Below, piece by piece: positions 17,462 through 27,158 of a DNA stretch of 64,000 nt. The notes beneath the pieces were generated by a model that had not been told where the DNA came from, did no database searches, and saw only the letters and a program-made list of their open reading frames with translations. The position numbers and the translations under genes are program-made. Position 1 is the first letter of the stretch. Every line of letters starts with the position of its first letter. This stretch comes from Bradyrhizobium sp. 21. GTDB taxonomy: Bacteria; Pseudomonadota; Alphaproteobacteria; Rhizobiales; Xanthobacteraceae. The stretch lies in assembly GCF_023073335.1 (NCBI RefSeq), contig NZ_JADPJG010000002.1, forward strand, positions 1-64,000, in the 5' to 3' direction.

Positions 17462-18481
17462 ATGTTGGACTTTACCTCAGACATCGTCGATGACGCACCG
17501 TCATCGCGAACGACAGCGTCTGCCCCGGTCGACGACCGGGCCCTGCTGGACGCCTATTCCAATGCCGTGATCGACGTGACCGATCGCGTCGGCCCTGCCG
17601 TCGTGCGCGTCGAGACCGGGCCGAAAGTGCCGAACGGCCGCGAGCGCGGCGGGCTCGGCTCCGGCATCGTGATTTCGCCGGACGGACTCGTGCTCACCAA
17701 CAGCCACGTGGTCGGCTCCTCCAGGGAGATCCGGCTGCGGGACGTCGAGGGCCATGTAGGCGATGCCCGGGTGCTCGGCGTCGATCCCGATACCGACCTC
17801 GCGCTCCTGCGCGCCAACGGCGTGCGGGACTTGCCCTATGCCGCGCTCGGCAACTCCCAGAACCTGAAGCGCGGCCAGCTCGTGATCGCGATCGGCAATC
17901 CGCTCGGCTTCGAATCGACCGTCACCGCCGGCGTGGTCTCGGCGCTCGGGCGCTCGATCCGCTCGGTCAGCGGACGCACCATCGAGGACGTGATCCAGAC
18001 CGACGCCGCGCTCAATCCCGGCAATTCCGGCGGTCCCCTGGTGTCATCGAATGCCGAGGTGATCGGCATCAACACGGCCATCATCAGCGGCGCGCAAGGC
18101 ATCTGCTTTGCGGTCGCCAGCAACACCGCGCAATTCGTGCTGTCGGAGATCATCCGCCACGGCTATGTCCGCCGAGCCTATATCGGCGTCGCCGGCCAGA
18201 CCGCGCCGATCCCGCGGCGCCATGCGGTGCTCGCCGGCGTCGAGAACAAGATGGGCGCGCTGTTGGCGCAGATCGAGCCGGACGGACCGGCCGCGAAAGC
18301 CGGCCTGTTGTCCGGCGATGTCGTGATCAAGCTGGACGGCGTCGAGATCAACGGCGTCGACGATCTGATCCGCGTACTCGATCGCGACCGGATCGGCCGG
18401 CGGCTCGCCATGGACGTGCTGCGCCTCGGCCGGCTGCGGGCGATCGATATCGACCCGGTCGAGCGGAAGCCGGCGCGCTAG
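17462..18481 (+). CDS. HtrA/DegP-like serine protease with PDZ domain
   Basis: A 339-residue trypsin-fold protease. The catalytic residues are visible: His in TNSHVVG, Asp in DPDTDLALL and Ser in NPGNSGGP. The PDZ domain starts near residue 255 (GALLAQIEPDGPAAKAGLLSGDVVIKLDG). There is no signal peptide or membrane anchor: the first 40 residues are polar (DDAPSSRTTASAPVDD). This differs from DegP and DegS, so it may be cytoplasmic or exported by an unknown route. It stands alone, with neighbours of unrelated function. Confidence 0.88.
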   Translation: MLDFTSDIVDDAPSSRTTASAPVDDRALLDAYSNAVIDVTDRVGPAVVRVETGPKVPNGRERGGLGSGIVISPDGLVLTNSHVVGSSREIRLRDVEGHVGDARVLGVDPDTDLALLRANGVRDLPYAALGNSQNLKRGQLVIAIGNPLGFESTVTAGVVSALGRSIRSVSGRTIEDVIQTDAALNPGNSGGPLVSSNAEVIGINTAIISGAQGICFAVASNTAQFVLSEIIRHGYVRRAYIGVAGQTAPIPRRHAVLAGVENKMGALLAQIEPDGPAAKAGLLSGDVVIKLDGVEINGVDDLIRVLDRDRIGRRLAMDVLRLGRLRAIDIDPVERKPAR

Positions 18482-18540
18482 CAGGCCGGCGTCCGGACGG
18501 GGTATGACGGTGTCATGCCCCGCTTTTGAAAGCATGCCGC

Positions 18541-20266
18541 ATGATGCCGGCACATGAGACCTACGACGTCATTGTCATCGGCGCCGGTGCGGGTGGCATG
18601 ACAGCTGCGGCCGTGGCCGCCGCCGAAGGCCTGCGCGTGCTGGTCATCGAGAAGACGGCCTTTGTCGGCGGCACCACCGCGTGGTCCGGCGGCATGGTCT
18701 GGATCCCCGCCAATTTCGGGATGAAAGAGGCGGGGCTTTCCGACAGCGTATCCGATGCCGTCCGATATCTCGCGAGCACCGTGTCCGAGCCCGCCAATGC
18801 GGGCTTGCGCGCCGCCTTCCTCGCGCGCGGGCCGGAGGCCATCGCCTATCTCGAAGCCAGGACCGAACTCCGCCTCCAGGTCGTGAAGGCCTATCCGGAC
18901 TATTACCCGGAGCGTCTCGGCGCGACTGCGGGTGGACGCGTGCTCGAACCGGTCGCGTTCGACGGCACGCGGCTGGGCACGAGTTTCGCCCGATTGCGGC
19001 CGCCGCTGCCGGAGTTCACGCTGTTCGGCGGCATGATGGTCGATCGCCTCGACGTCCCGCATTTGCGCAAGGTCGGGACGTCGCTGCGTTCGACATTGCG
19101 TGCGGCGCGGCTCGTGTCTGAATACGCGTTACAGCGGCTTCGCAGCCCGCGCGGCACGACGCTGTATCTCGGCAACGCGCTCGCCGCGCGGCTGTATGCC
19201 TCGCTGTTGTCGCGGCAGGTTGAAATCCTCTTCAGCGCCGACGTCGAGGAATTGTCGATGCAGGGCGGGCGCGTCGATGGTATCGTGATCCGCCACGGTT
19301 TCCGCGACCGCCTGATCGCCGCGCGCCGCGGCGTCGTGGTGGCGACCGGCGGCTTTTCGCACGATGCCGTTTTACGCAAGCGTTTCTTCCCGCCCGCGGC
19401 CGGGTTTGTCTCGGCGACCAACAGCTCCGCTACCGGCGACGGGCTTCGCCTCGCGACCGCAACCGGAGCCGCGCTCAGTACCGAGGCGACCAGCCCGGCG
19501 TACTGGGTGCCGGCCTCGCTGTTCCGCCGCGCCGATGGCAGCCGTGGCGTTTTCCCGCACACGGTGACCGACCGCGCCAAGCCCGGTGTGATCGCGGTCA
19601 ATGCAGCCGGCCGGCGCTTCGTCAACGAGGCGCTGTCCCACCACGAATTCGTGCTCGCGATGCTGCGCGACGGCAATGGCGAGCCGAATCTGCCGTTCTA
19701 TCTGATCTGCGACCGCCAATTCCTGTGGAATTACGGCCTCGGCCGCATCAAGCCGTTCACGCGCAATATCAGGCGCTATGTGACGAGCGGCGATTTGATC
19801 GAGGCCGGAAACATCGGGCAGCTCGCGACGAAGCTCGGCGTCAAGCCATCCACGCTCGCCGTGACGGTCGCGACCTACAATTCCGATGCGAACGAGGGCC
19901 GCGATCCCGCGTTCGGGCGCGGCAGCACCATCTATCAGCGCCATCTCGGAGACGCCGCTCACAAGCCCAACCCCTGCGTCGCTCCGATCGTTTGCGCGCC
20001 GTTCTTCGCGTTGCGCATCCATCCGGCCGATCTCGGCACGGCGATCGGCATGAAAGGTCGACGCGCAAGCACGCGTGCTGCGCGAGGACGGTACGCCGAT
20101 CGCCGGCCTCTACGCCTGCGGCAACGACATGGGCTCGATCATGAACGGCAACTCTCCGGGGCCAGGGATTGCGCTCGGGCCGGCGCTGACATTCGGGTAC
20201 ATCGCGGGGCGGCATCTGGCGGAGGGGACGTCGCACGCGGCGAATGTAGCCACGGTCTCCACGTAG
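18541..20266 (+). pseudogene. FAD-dependent oxidoreductase (KstD/fumarate-reductase-like), frameshifted
   Basis: A flavoprotein of the 3-ketosteroid dehydrogenase/fumarate reductase type. The N-terminus (VIVIGAGAGGMTAAAVAAAEG, then VIEKTAFVGGTTAWSGGMVW) binds FAD. The reading frame is correct to about 20055 (GTAIGMK), then an extra G in AAAGGTCGAC shifts it. Skipping one G restores VDAQARVLREDGTPIAGLYACGNDMGS and the C-terminal FAD motif NGNSPGPGIALGPALTFGYIAGRHLA, with its stop at 20266. As written, the frame runs on with nonsense to 20307. It is either a recent single-base lesion or a sequencing error; all other motifs are intact. The ATG at 18541 was chosen over a TTG at 18526. Confidence 0.85.
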
Positions 20267-20462
20267 CGGTCCTCTCCGCTGTCATGCCCGTTGCCGCCCC
20301 GGAATGACGAGGTGATGAGTTCGTTACCATCGCCCAAGGCTTGAGCAAATGCACGTCGCAAAGCCGTCGCACAGGGAATAAGCAACCCTCCGTTCCCGAC
20401 GTAAGTTTCTGACGACGCAGCAAATTCGTTCGCTGCCCGCGCGCCATCGGCATTGTACACAA

Positions 20463-20478
20463 TGGCACGGCGCTTGCA
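20463..20478 (+). promoter_or_regulatory. Sigma-54 (RpoN) -24/-12 promoter
   Basis: TGGCACG-N4-TTGCA matches the sigma-54 consensus at every core position. It lies 39 bp before the hydrolase start codon, so transcription would begin about 20490. The upstream 190 bp (20267-20462) contain no gene and could hold activator sites; I found no clear NtrC palindrome. A degenerate REP-like stretch is at about 20280-20308. Confidence 0.85.
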
Positions 20479-20517
20479 GAACTCCCGGCAAAGAGAGTTC
20501 TCGCGGGGGCCTACGTT

Positions 20518-21222
20518 ATGTTGAGCTCAACCAAGCCTACTCTGGACGTCGTCAGCGCCGAGCCTGAGCCGATCAAGCTCGACTGGGCGAGCACCGCGCT
20601 CATCATCATCGACATGCAGCGCGATTTCATGGAGCCCGGCGGTTTCGGCGAGACGCTCGGCAACGACGTCAGCCAGCTCGCTCGCGCGGTAAAGCCGATC
20701 GGCGCGCTGCTCAAGGCGGCGCGCGACACCGGCATGCTGGTCGTCCATACGCGCGAGGGGCATCTGCCCGATCTTTCCGACGCGCCGCCGGCGAAAGTCG
20801 AGCGCGGCGCGCCGAGCCTGCGCATCGGCGATCCCGGCCCGATGGGGCGCATTCTCATTCGCGGCGAAGCCGGCCACGACATCATTCCAGAACTCTATCC
20901 GCTCGACAGCGAGGTCGTGATCGACAAGCCGGGCAAGGGCGCGTTCTACGCCACCGAACTCACCGACGTGCTGGAGAAATACGGCATCGAGAATCTGCTG
21001 GTGTGCGGCGTCACCACTGAGGTGTGCGTCAACACCACCGTGCGCGAAGCCAATGACCGCGGCTACCGCTGCGTCGTCATCTCGGATGGCTGCGCATCCT
21101 ACTTCCCTGAATTTCACGAAATGGGCCTGAAAATGATCAAGGCCCAGGGCGGAATCTTCGGCTGGGTTGCGAGCTCAGCCGCGGTACTGGAGGCGATGAA
21201 GACTTCAAATATTTCAGCTTAG
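20518..21222 (+). CDS. Cysteine hydrolase, isochorismatase fold (biuret hydrolase/ureidoacrylate amidase-like)
   Basis: A 234-residue cytosolic amidohydrolase. The catalytic triad is visible: Asp32 in IIDMQRDF, Lys in KPGKG (137/140) and Cys170 in TTEVCVNTT. The stretches [26 protein letters not shown] and [10 protein letters not shown] closely follow biuret hydrolase (BiuH) as I remember it, which would release ammonia and allophanate from biuret. A ureidoacrylate or other N-carbamoyl amidase is also possible. A sigma-54 promoter precedes it and an NCS2 permease gene follows after 10 bp, so a nitrogen-scavenging role is likely. Confidence 0.83.
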   Translation: MLSSTKPTLDVVSAEPEPIKLDWASTALIIIDMQRDFMEPGGFGETLGNDVSQLARAVKPIGALLKAARDTGMLVVHTREGHLPDLSDAPPAKVERGAPSLRIGDPGPMGRILIRGEAGHDIIPELYPLDSEVVIDKPGKGAFYATELTDVLEKYGIENLLVCGVTTEVCVNTTVREANDRGYRCVVISDGCASYFPEFHEMGLKMIKAQGGIFGWVASSAAVLEAMKTSNISA

Positions 21223-21232
21223 GGGCATCACC

Positions 21233-22885
21233 ATGAGCACAAGCACGACGGGGACGGCCGGCACCTCCGAATTCAAGCCGGCACTATGGACATCGGGCGA
21301 CTGGAACGCGTTTTTCGGCTTCGGCACCAACATCCTCGTCAACATGCTGGTGCTCACGGGCCTGCTTCGTTTCGTTTTGAAAATGCCGGACAGTCTCGTG
21401 TTCGGCCGCATCCTGCCCGCGCTCGGGCTGATGATGTGCCTGTCGACCTTCTATTATGCGTATCTGGCCTATAAGCTCGCGCAGAAGACCGGCCGCAACG
21501 ACGTCTGCGCGCTGCCCTCGGGCGTCAGCGTGCCGCACATGTTCATCGTCACCTTCGTGATCATGCTGCCGATCACGATCAAGACCGGCGATCCCCTCAA
21601 GGGCTGGTCGGCCGGCCTGGTCTGGGTGTTCTTCCAGAGCTTTATTCTCATGATCGGCGGCTTCATCGCGCCGTTCATCCGCAAGATCACGCCGCGCGCC
21701 GCCCTGCTGGGCACGCTCGCCGGTGTTTCCGTCACCTTCATCTCGATGCGGCCGGCGCTCGAAATGTACATGACGCCGCAGATCGGCCTGGTCTGTTTCG
21801 CCATCATCCTGGTGAGCTGGTTCGGCGGCGTGAAGTATCCGAAGAGCATTCCGGCGGGCCTGATCGCGATTGCGGTCGGCATGGTCATCGCCTGGGGCTC
21901 GAACCTGTTCGGGCTCAATCTCGGCGGGCTGAGCATCAAGGGCGTCGGCGATGCCTTTGCCAGTTTCGGCTTCTCGGTGCCGATCCCCGCGGTGGGCCAG
22001 GTCTTCTCCGGCTTCGAATTCCTCGGGGTCATCCTGGTCACCGCCATTCCCTTCGGTATCTATGACCTGGTCGAGGCGATGGATAACGTCGAGAGCGCGG
22101 AAGCGGCCGGCGACGAATATCCGACCACGCGGGTTCTGACCGCGGACGGGGTCGTCAGCCTGATCGGCTGCCTGATGGGCAATCCCTTCATCAACGCGGT
22201 CTATATCGGCCATCCCGGCTGGAAGGCGATGGGCGGCCGCATCGGCTACTCGGCTGCAACCGGCATCATGGTGGTGGTGCTGGCCTGGTTCGGCATCATC
22301 CCGGTCCTGCTGGCGCTGGTGCCTGTCGTCGCGATCTCGCCGATTCTGCTCTATATCGGCATGCTCATCGGCGCGCAGGCGTTCCAGACCACGCCGGTCA
22401 AGCACGCCCCCGCGATCGTGCTGGCGCTGACCCCGCATCTTGCGGCCTGGGCCAAGCTCCAGATCGACACCATGCTGGGCTCGACCATGAATGCGGCTGC
22501 GACCGTCGGCGGCATGGCCGCCGACAAGGCCGACGCGGTCAAGACAGCCGCGATCGCAGCACTGCCGCAACAGGGCGTGTTCTACCACGGGCTAGAGATC
22601 ATGGGCGGTGGCTCCATCCTCGGCGGCCTCATCCTGGGCGCGATCGGAGTCTTCATCATCGAGCGTGACTTCGAGAAGGCCTCGGCGTTCGCCTTGGTTG
22701 GCGCCGTGCTCACCTATTTCGGCTTCATGCACGGTGAGTCCGTCGGCATCGGCGGAGGGTTCGGGGTCACGCCATCCGTCGCCTTCGCCTACGCCGTGGT
22801 GGCCGCCGGACTGTACGTTCTCAGCCGGCGCACCAGCGAACACTACGTGCCGCACGCGGAGATGTCGGCGGCTCCTGCGGAGTAA
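21233..22885 (+). CDS. NCS2-type nucleobase permease
   Basis: A 550-residue inner-membrane transporter with 12 or more hydrophobic segments. It resembles the NCS2/AzgA-like permeases: NAFFGFGTNILVNMLVLTGLL at the start, QPxG-like substrate elements replaced by CALPSGVSVPHMF, and FGIYDLVEAMDNVESAEAAGDEYP in the middle. The last is the helix 8 Glu region that coordinates the substrate. It is close behind the cysteine hydrolase gene and surely in the same operon. The likely cargo is a cyclic or linear urea-type nitrogen compound or a purine. Confidence 0.85.
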   Translation: MSTSTTGTAGTSEFKPALWTSGDWNAFFGFGTNILVNMLVLTGLLRFVLKMPDSLVFGRILPALGLMMCLSTFYYAYLAYKLAQKTGRNDVCALPSGVSVPHMFIVTFVIMLPITIKTGDPLKGWSAGLVWVFFQSFILMIGGFIAPFIRKITPRAALLGTLAGVSVTFISMRPALEMYMTPQIGLVCFAIILVSWFGGVKYPKSIPAGLIAIAVGMVIAWGSNLFGLNLGGLSIKGVGDAFASFGFSVPIPAVGQVFSGFEFLGVILVTAIPFGIYDLVEAMDNVESAEAAGDEYPTTRVLTADGVVSLIGCLMGNPFINAVYIGHPGWKAMGGRIGYSAATGIMVVVLAWFGIIPVLLALVPVVAISPILLYIGMLIGAQAFQTTPVKHAPAIVLALTPHLAAWAKLQIDTMLGSTMNAAATVGGMAADKADAVKTAAIAALPQQGVFYHGLEIMGGGSILGGLILGAIGVFIIERDFEKASAFALVGAVLTYFGFMHGESVGIGGGFGVTPSVAFAYAVVAAGLYVLSRRTSEHYVPHAEMSAAPAE

Positions 22886-23725
22886 CTACCCGCCCTTGAC
22901 GGCACCAGCGGTTAGCCCGGCGACGATCTGTCGCTGGGCTAATACGGTCAGCAGCAACACCGGAAGGGTGACGATCAGCGCGGCCGCCGCCAGCGGACCC
23001 CAGCTCAACTGGTCGAACGAGATCATGTTGTAGACGGCGACGGGCAAGGTGCGCGTCTCTCGTCCTGCCAGCACGATGCCGAACACAAAATTGTTCCAGG
23101 AGAAGATCACGGCCAGGATGAAGGCGACCGCGATGCCCGGCCGCGCGATCGGCAGTGCGACGTGGCGAAAGACCTGCCAGCGCGTGGCGCCGTCGATCAG
23201 GGCGGCTTCCTCCAGCTCCATCGGGGTGGTCTCGAAATAGCCGATCATGATCCAGATCACGATCGGCACCGTCACGACGAGGTGGATGATGATCTGCGGC
23301 ACCAGCGTACCCAGCAATCCCAGCCACTGAAACAGCAGGAACAGCGGGATCAAATAGGACAGACCGGGCGTGATGCGGGCGATCAGGATCACGATCGCGG
23401 ATTTGTGCGCGGCCATGCGCGCGATGCCGTAGCCGGCGGGGACGCCGACGATCAGCGCAAGCAGCGTCGCGCTGCCTGTCACGATCAGGCTGTTCACGAA
23501 ATAGGTCATGAAGCGGTTAGAGGCGAGCACGTCGGCATAGTTCTTCCAGGCGATGCGCTCGGGGATGAACACCGGCGGGTAGGCGGCGTTGTCGACTTCG
23601 AATTTGAGCGACAACGAGGCCATCCAGAGGAAAAACAAAATCGCCGGCGACACGATCACGAGCACCGAAAGCCAAAGGCCGATCCGGCCGACGATCTGAC
23701 GCAGATTGATATGGCCTGGATTCAT
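22886..23725 (-). CDS. Carbohydrate-type ABC transporter permease (MalG-like)
   Basis: A 279-residue inner-membrane permease with six predicted helices. The EAA loop reads ELEEAALIDGATRWQVFRHVALPIARPG. ATG at 23725 overlaps the stop of the upstream permease (GCATGA), so start choice is firm. It forms the membrane channel with the MalF-like subunit upstream. It converges on the NCS2 permease gene, whose stop is directly adjacent. Confidence 0.9.
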   Translation of the reverse strand: MNPGHINLRQIVGRIGLWLSVLVIVSPAILFFLWMASLSLKFEVDNAAYPPVFIPERIAWKNYADVLASNRFMTYFVNSLIVTGSATLLALIVGVPAGYGIARMAAHKSAIVILIARITPGLSYLIPLFLLFQWLGLLGTLVPQIIIHLVVTVPIVIWIMIGYFETTPMELEEAALIDGATRWQVFRHVALPIARPGIAVAFILAVIFSWNNFVFGIVLAGRETRTLPVAVYNMISFDQLSWGPLAAAALIVTLPVLLLTVLAQRQIVAGLTAGAVKGG

Positions 23726-24660
23726 GCGCCGCTCGTGATTTCGGTCCACAGCATGCGCTGACGGGCGTAGAGCATCACGGCGGCGAGCAGGATTATCAGC
23801 AGGAAGAACACGACCGCGATCGCCGAGCCGTAGCCGAGATCGTAATAGGTGAAGGCGACGCTGTAGAGATAGATATTGATCGTCTCCGACGCCGAGCCCG
23901 GTCCGCCCTGCGTGATCGCGAAGATGATGTCAAAGCTCTTCACCGCATCGATCATGCGGATCATGCCGGCGATGAACAGAAACGGCATGATCAGCGGCAG
24001 GGTGATGAAACGAAACACCTGCCAGAGGCTGGCGCCGTCGATCTGGGCGCTCTCGTAAGGCTCGCTTGGGATCGCAGCCAGGCCGCCGAGCACGATCAGC
24101 ATGACCAGCGGCGTCCATTGCCAGGTCTCGACCAGCACCAGCGAGGGAATGACGGTTGCGGGATGAAAGACCCAGAGCTGTGCGGGGATCCCGACCAGCG
24201 ACAGCAGGTAATTCAGCACGCCGAGCTGGGGATGGAACATCATGGTCCAGACCAGCGCGATCGCGACCGGCGTCGCCATCATCGGCATGATGAAGACACC
24301 GCGCAGGAAGCCGCGGCCGGGGAATTTCTGGTGAAACACCACAGCGGCGAACGTGCCGAGGATCAGGGGCAGCACCACCGACAGCAGGGTGTAGACCATG
24401 GTGTGGCCGACCGCCTCGAGGAAGCGCGGATCGCTCGTCAGCCGCAGGTAGTTGGAAGCCCCGACGAAGGTGGTCGCCGACCCGACCTTCCACTCGTTCA
24501 GGCTCATCCAGATGGTGAAGACCCACGGGAAGATGATGATGGCGAGCACGACGACCAGCGCCGGCACCACGAACGGCCAGTAGGACGGCGGTCGCAACGC
24601 CTTCTCCGGCGCGGCATCGGACTGTGCCGCGGCCGGAGTCGATTGTGTCAACGCACTCAC
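23722..24660 (-). CDS. Carbohydrate-type ABC transporter permease (MalF-like)
   Basis: A 312-residue permease with six helices (the first at YWPFVVPALVVVLAIIIFPWVFTIWMSL). The EAA loop is PYESAQIDGASLWQVFRFITLPLIMP. The GTG start at 24660 overlaps the stop of the binding-protein gene (GTGA). The open frame extends far upstream in another gene's shadow; that part is not coding. It pairs with the MalG-like subunit. Confidence 0.9.
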   Translation of the reverse strand: MSALTQSTPAAAQSDAAPEKALRPPSYWPFVVPALVVVLAIIIFPWVFTIWMSLNEWKVGSATTFVGASNYLRLTSDPRFLEAVGHTMVYTLLSVVLPLILGTFAAVVFHQKFPGRGFLRGVFIMPMMATPVAIALVWTMMFHPQLGVLNYLLSLVGIPAQLWVFHPATVIPSLVLVETWQWTPLVMLIVLGGLAAIPSEPYESAQIDGASLWQVFRFITLPLIMPFLFIAGMIRMIDAVKSFDIIFAITQGGPGSASETINIYLYSVAFTYYDLGYGSAIAVVFFLLIILLAAVMLYARQRMLWTEITSGA

Positions 24661-25982
24661 GCTTTTTCGCTGCGCTCCAGGATCGGCCGGTACTGGTCGT
24701 TCGCCTTCTTCAACTCGGTCGCGGGATCGGCGCCTGACAGGGTCGAGGTCAGTGCCGCGCCGACGATGTCGCGGAATTCGGCGACGGGGATCACGACGGG
24801 CAGGCCGAGCTTGCTGATCTTGCCGGAATCGATCACCGACTGCAGCCATTCCCTGGGCATCTTCACACCGCTTTGGACCTCTGCATCGTTCAGGATCGAG
24901 TTGCGGAACGGCACGCCACCGCCGGCCTGCAGCAGCCGCGCGCCCTGTCGCTTCGAGACGGCCCATTGGCAGAGCAGATAGGCGGCCTCCTTGTTCTTGC
25001 TCGCGGCGGCAATGCCGATGCCGTCGCCATAGGTGGCCGAATATTGCCCCTTCGGTCCGGCAGGCACGACCGTATAGCCGACCTTGCCGACGACGCGGGA
25101 GGCTGCCGGATCTTCCAGCGGCGGCGCCCATCCGACGCCGTCGATCCACATCGCCGAACGTCCTTGCGTGAACGAAGCCATCGACTCCATCCAATTGAAG
25201 CCGGCAACGCCGGGCGGGGCGACCTTCGTCAGCAGCGTCTGGTAGAGTTTCGTCGCGGCGATGGCTTCCGGACCGTCGGTCAGGATGTTGCCCTTGGCAT
25301 CGAGGAATTCGCCGCCATAGTTGAGGAAGAAGTTGGTCCACAACGTCATGTTGGCGTTGCGCAAGCCGCGCCCGACGAAGCCGTAGATGCCTTCCTTGGC
25401 ATCGGTGAGTTTTTCGGCGGCCGCGACCATTTCGTCCAGCGTCTTGGGCACCGCGACGCCCTTCTTCTGGAACAGCTCCTTGTTGTAGTAGAGGATGAAA
25501 TAGTCGACCGACCAGGGCAGTGACAGCATCTGGCCCTTGTCGTTCCTGGCGTATTGCAGGCCGGCGACAGAAAAATCGCTCTCGATCAGGTCCGGCGCAG
25601 TCAGCGTCGGATCCTTCAGGAATGGCGTCATGTCGGCGAGCCAGCCGCCCTTCTCGAACTGTCGCTTCTGCACGTGATAGCTGAGATGGACGACGTCGAA
25701 GCTCGGACGGCCGGAAGTGAGCTCGATCACGACCTTCTGGCGCTGCTGCTGCTCGGGAATCTGCTCGGATTCCACCTGGATGCCGGTGAGCTCGGTGAAC
25801 TCCTTGATGTTCTTCTGCAGGTTGTCGCCGCGCGGACCCTTGGCGAGAATCACCTCCAGCTTGGTCCCGGCGTATTTTTTCCAATTGACCTCGGCGCGCG
25901 CCGGCAGTCCGGTCAGGCTGAGCGCGCCGGCCGCGGCTGTGCCCGTCAACAGCGTACGGCGCGAGATGTTGAGGTTGGCCAC
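24657..25982 (-). CDS. ABC transporter extracellular solute-binding protein (Tat-exported)
   Basis: A 441-residue family 1 (sugar-type) binding protein. The N-terminus SRRTLLTGTAAAGALSLTGLPARA is a Tat signal with the twin Arg. Then come LEVILAKGPRGDNLQKNIKEFTELTGI and the hinge region DGVGWAPPLED. It is first in a three-gene unit (binding protein, MalF-like, MalG-like) with 4-bp overlaps. No ATPase gene accompanies them, so an ATPase encoded elsewhere must serve this system. The ligand is unknown; sugars or polyols are typical. Confidence 0.9.
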   Translation of the reverse strand: MANLNISRRTLLTGTAAAGALSLTGLPARAEVNWKKYAGTKLEVILAKGPRGDNLQKNIKEFTELTGIQVESEQIPEQQQRQKVVIELTSGRPSFDVVHLSYHVQKRQFEKGGWLADMTPFLKDPTLTAPDLIESDFSVAGLQYARNDKGQMLSLPWSVDYFILYYNKELFQKKGVAVPKTLDEMVAAAEKLTDAKEGIYGFVGRGLRNANMTLWTNFFLNYGGEFLDAKGNILTDGPEAIAATKLYQTLLTKVAPPGVAGFNWMESMASFTQGRSAMWIDGVGWAPPLEDPAASRVVGKVGYTVVPAGPKGQYSATYGDGIGIAAASKNKEAAYLLCQWAVSKRQGARLLQAGGGVPFRNSILNDAEVQSGVKMPREWLQSVIDSGKISKLGLPVVIPVAEFRDIVGAALTSTLSGADPATELKKANDQYRPILERSEKA

Positions 25983-26064
25983 TTCAAGTCCCTCCTTCGA
26001 TTCATTTTCTTTGGGAGGGATACTAGCGGCCGTGCCACGCCTGCCTAGTCCTAATCTTGTGGAC

Positions 26065-26844
26065 TCAGGGACGCACCGCGGGTGTTTCCATCTGCAGGCC
26101 GCGCGCCCGTGACATCAGATAAAGCTCGAGCGCAACCAGCTCGGGCGCGCCGTAATCATAGGCCTGGGCGCGGACGCCGCTCATGCAACTGCGCAGCCGC
26201 CGCTCCAGCGACCCCAGCGTCTGCCATTCCAGCCGGTAAAGCGGATAGCCGGTCGGCTGCCCCTGCGTGACCGGTGCGCCGGCAAGATGCTTGCTGTAGT
26301 TGTCGTCGTGGCAATTGGTGCAGGCGAGGTTGAGTTGACCCTCGCGCTGCGTGAAGAGGTCGCGGCCCTGTGCGACGAACGGCTTGAGCTCTGGATCGTC
26401 GCCGGTGGTGATCGCGACGCCGCGGGACTGGTGAGCGATGAAGGCCGACAGCGCCAGCAGGTCGCGGCTCTCATAGGGCAGCGGCGTCGCCTGCTGATGA
26501 TTGCTGCGGCAAAGATTGATGCGCTGGTCGAGCGTGACGGGGCGCGTCAGCGCCTTGTCGAAGGCGGGATAGCGCGCCGCGACGCCCTTCATGCTGCTGC
26601 GGGCATCGCCATGGCAATCAGCGCAGGCTTTCTCCGCGCTGCCGGTCTTCTTGCCCCACAGCGTTTCGCCATCGAGCACGAACAGCATGCCCGGATTTGA
26701 GGTATCGTCGTCCTGCATCGCGCGCGTGTCGGGGCCCATGAAAGAATAGCCGGAGCGGCGCGCATCGGGCGGAATTTCACCGGCGAGCAGGGCAGGGGCT
26801 GCGGCCAACAATGTTGCCGCCGCTATCGCGCGCCAAAAGATCAT
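26065..26844 (-). CDS. soxA: Sulfur-oxidation diheme cytochrome c SoxA
   Basis: The c-type cytochrome that forms SoxAX and joins thiosulfate to the SoxY cysteine. The heme sites are ACADCHGD and ACTNCHDD, and the active-site Cys is in RLRSCMSGVRAQ, as expected. The signal peptide (AIAAATLLAAAPALLAG) and the opening IPPDARRSGYSFM fit the family. ATG at 26844 overlaps the soxZ stop (ATGA). It is the last gene of the unit. Confidence 0.94.
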   Translation of the reverse strand: MIFWRAIAAATLLAAAPALLAGEIPPDARRSGYSFMGPDTRAMQDDDTSNPGMLFVLDGETLWGKKTGSAEKACADCHGDARSSMKGVAARYPAFDKALTRPVTLDQRINLCRSNHQQATPLPYESRDLLALSAFIAHQSRGVAITTGDDPELKPFVAQGRDLFTQREGQLNLACTNCHDDNYSKHLAGAPVTQGQPTGYPLYRLEWQTLGSLERRLRSCMSGVRAQAYDYGAPELVALELYLMSRARGLQMETPAVRP

Positions 26845-27158
26845 TCGACCGTGATCGACGCCGATGCGCTCGACGAATAGCCGTTGTCGCCGATCCACTC
26901 GAATTCGAACTTGCCGCTTTCCTTCGCGACGGTGAAGAAGGACAAATATGGGTTCGCAGCGATCGCCGGGAAGAGATCGGCGCGAAAGACCTCGGTCCCA
27001 TTGTAGCGGCAGGTGAAACTCGTGATGATGTCGCGCGGCACCAGCGCGCCGTCCGCGGTGTGGCGGAAGCCGGTTTCCATGATGTGCGAGGTCAGGGTGC
27101 GAATCTCGATGATGTCGCCACGTTTGGCTTTTGCCGGAACATTGATGAGCGCGGCCAT
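26841..27158 (-). CDS. soxZ: Thiosulfate oxidation carrier complex protein SoxZ
   Basis: A 105-residue periplasmic partner that folds with SoxY. The strands AKAKRGDIIEIRTLTSHIMETGFR, ITSFTCRYNGTEVFRADL and GKFEFEWIGDNG match the SoxZ family. It has no signal of its own and is thought to travel with SoxY, which carries a Tat signal. ATG at 27158 overlaps the soxY stop (TGATG). The AGGAG ribosome site lies within the last soxY codons. Confidence 0.93.
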   Translation of the reverse strand: MAALINVPAKAKRGDIIEIRTLTSHIMETGFRHTADGALVPRDIITSFTCRYNGTEVFRADLFPAIAANPYLSFFTVAKESGKFEFEWIGDNGYSSSASASITVE

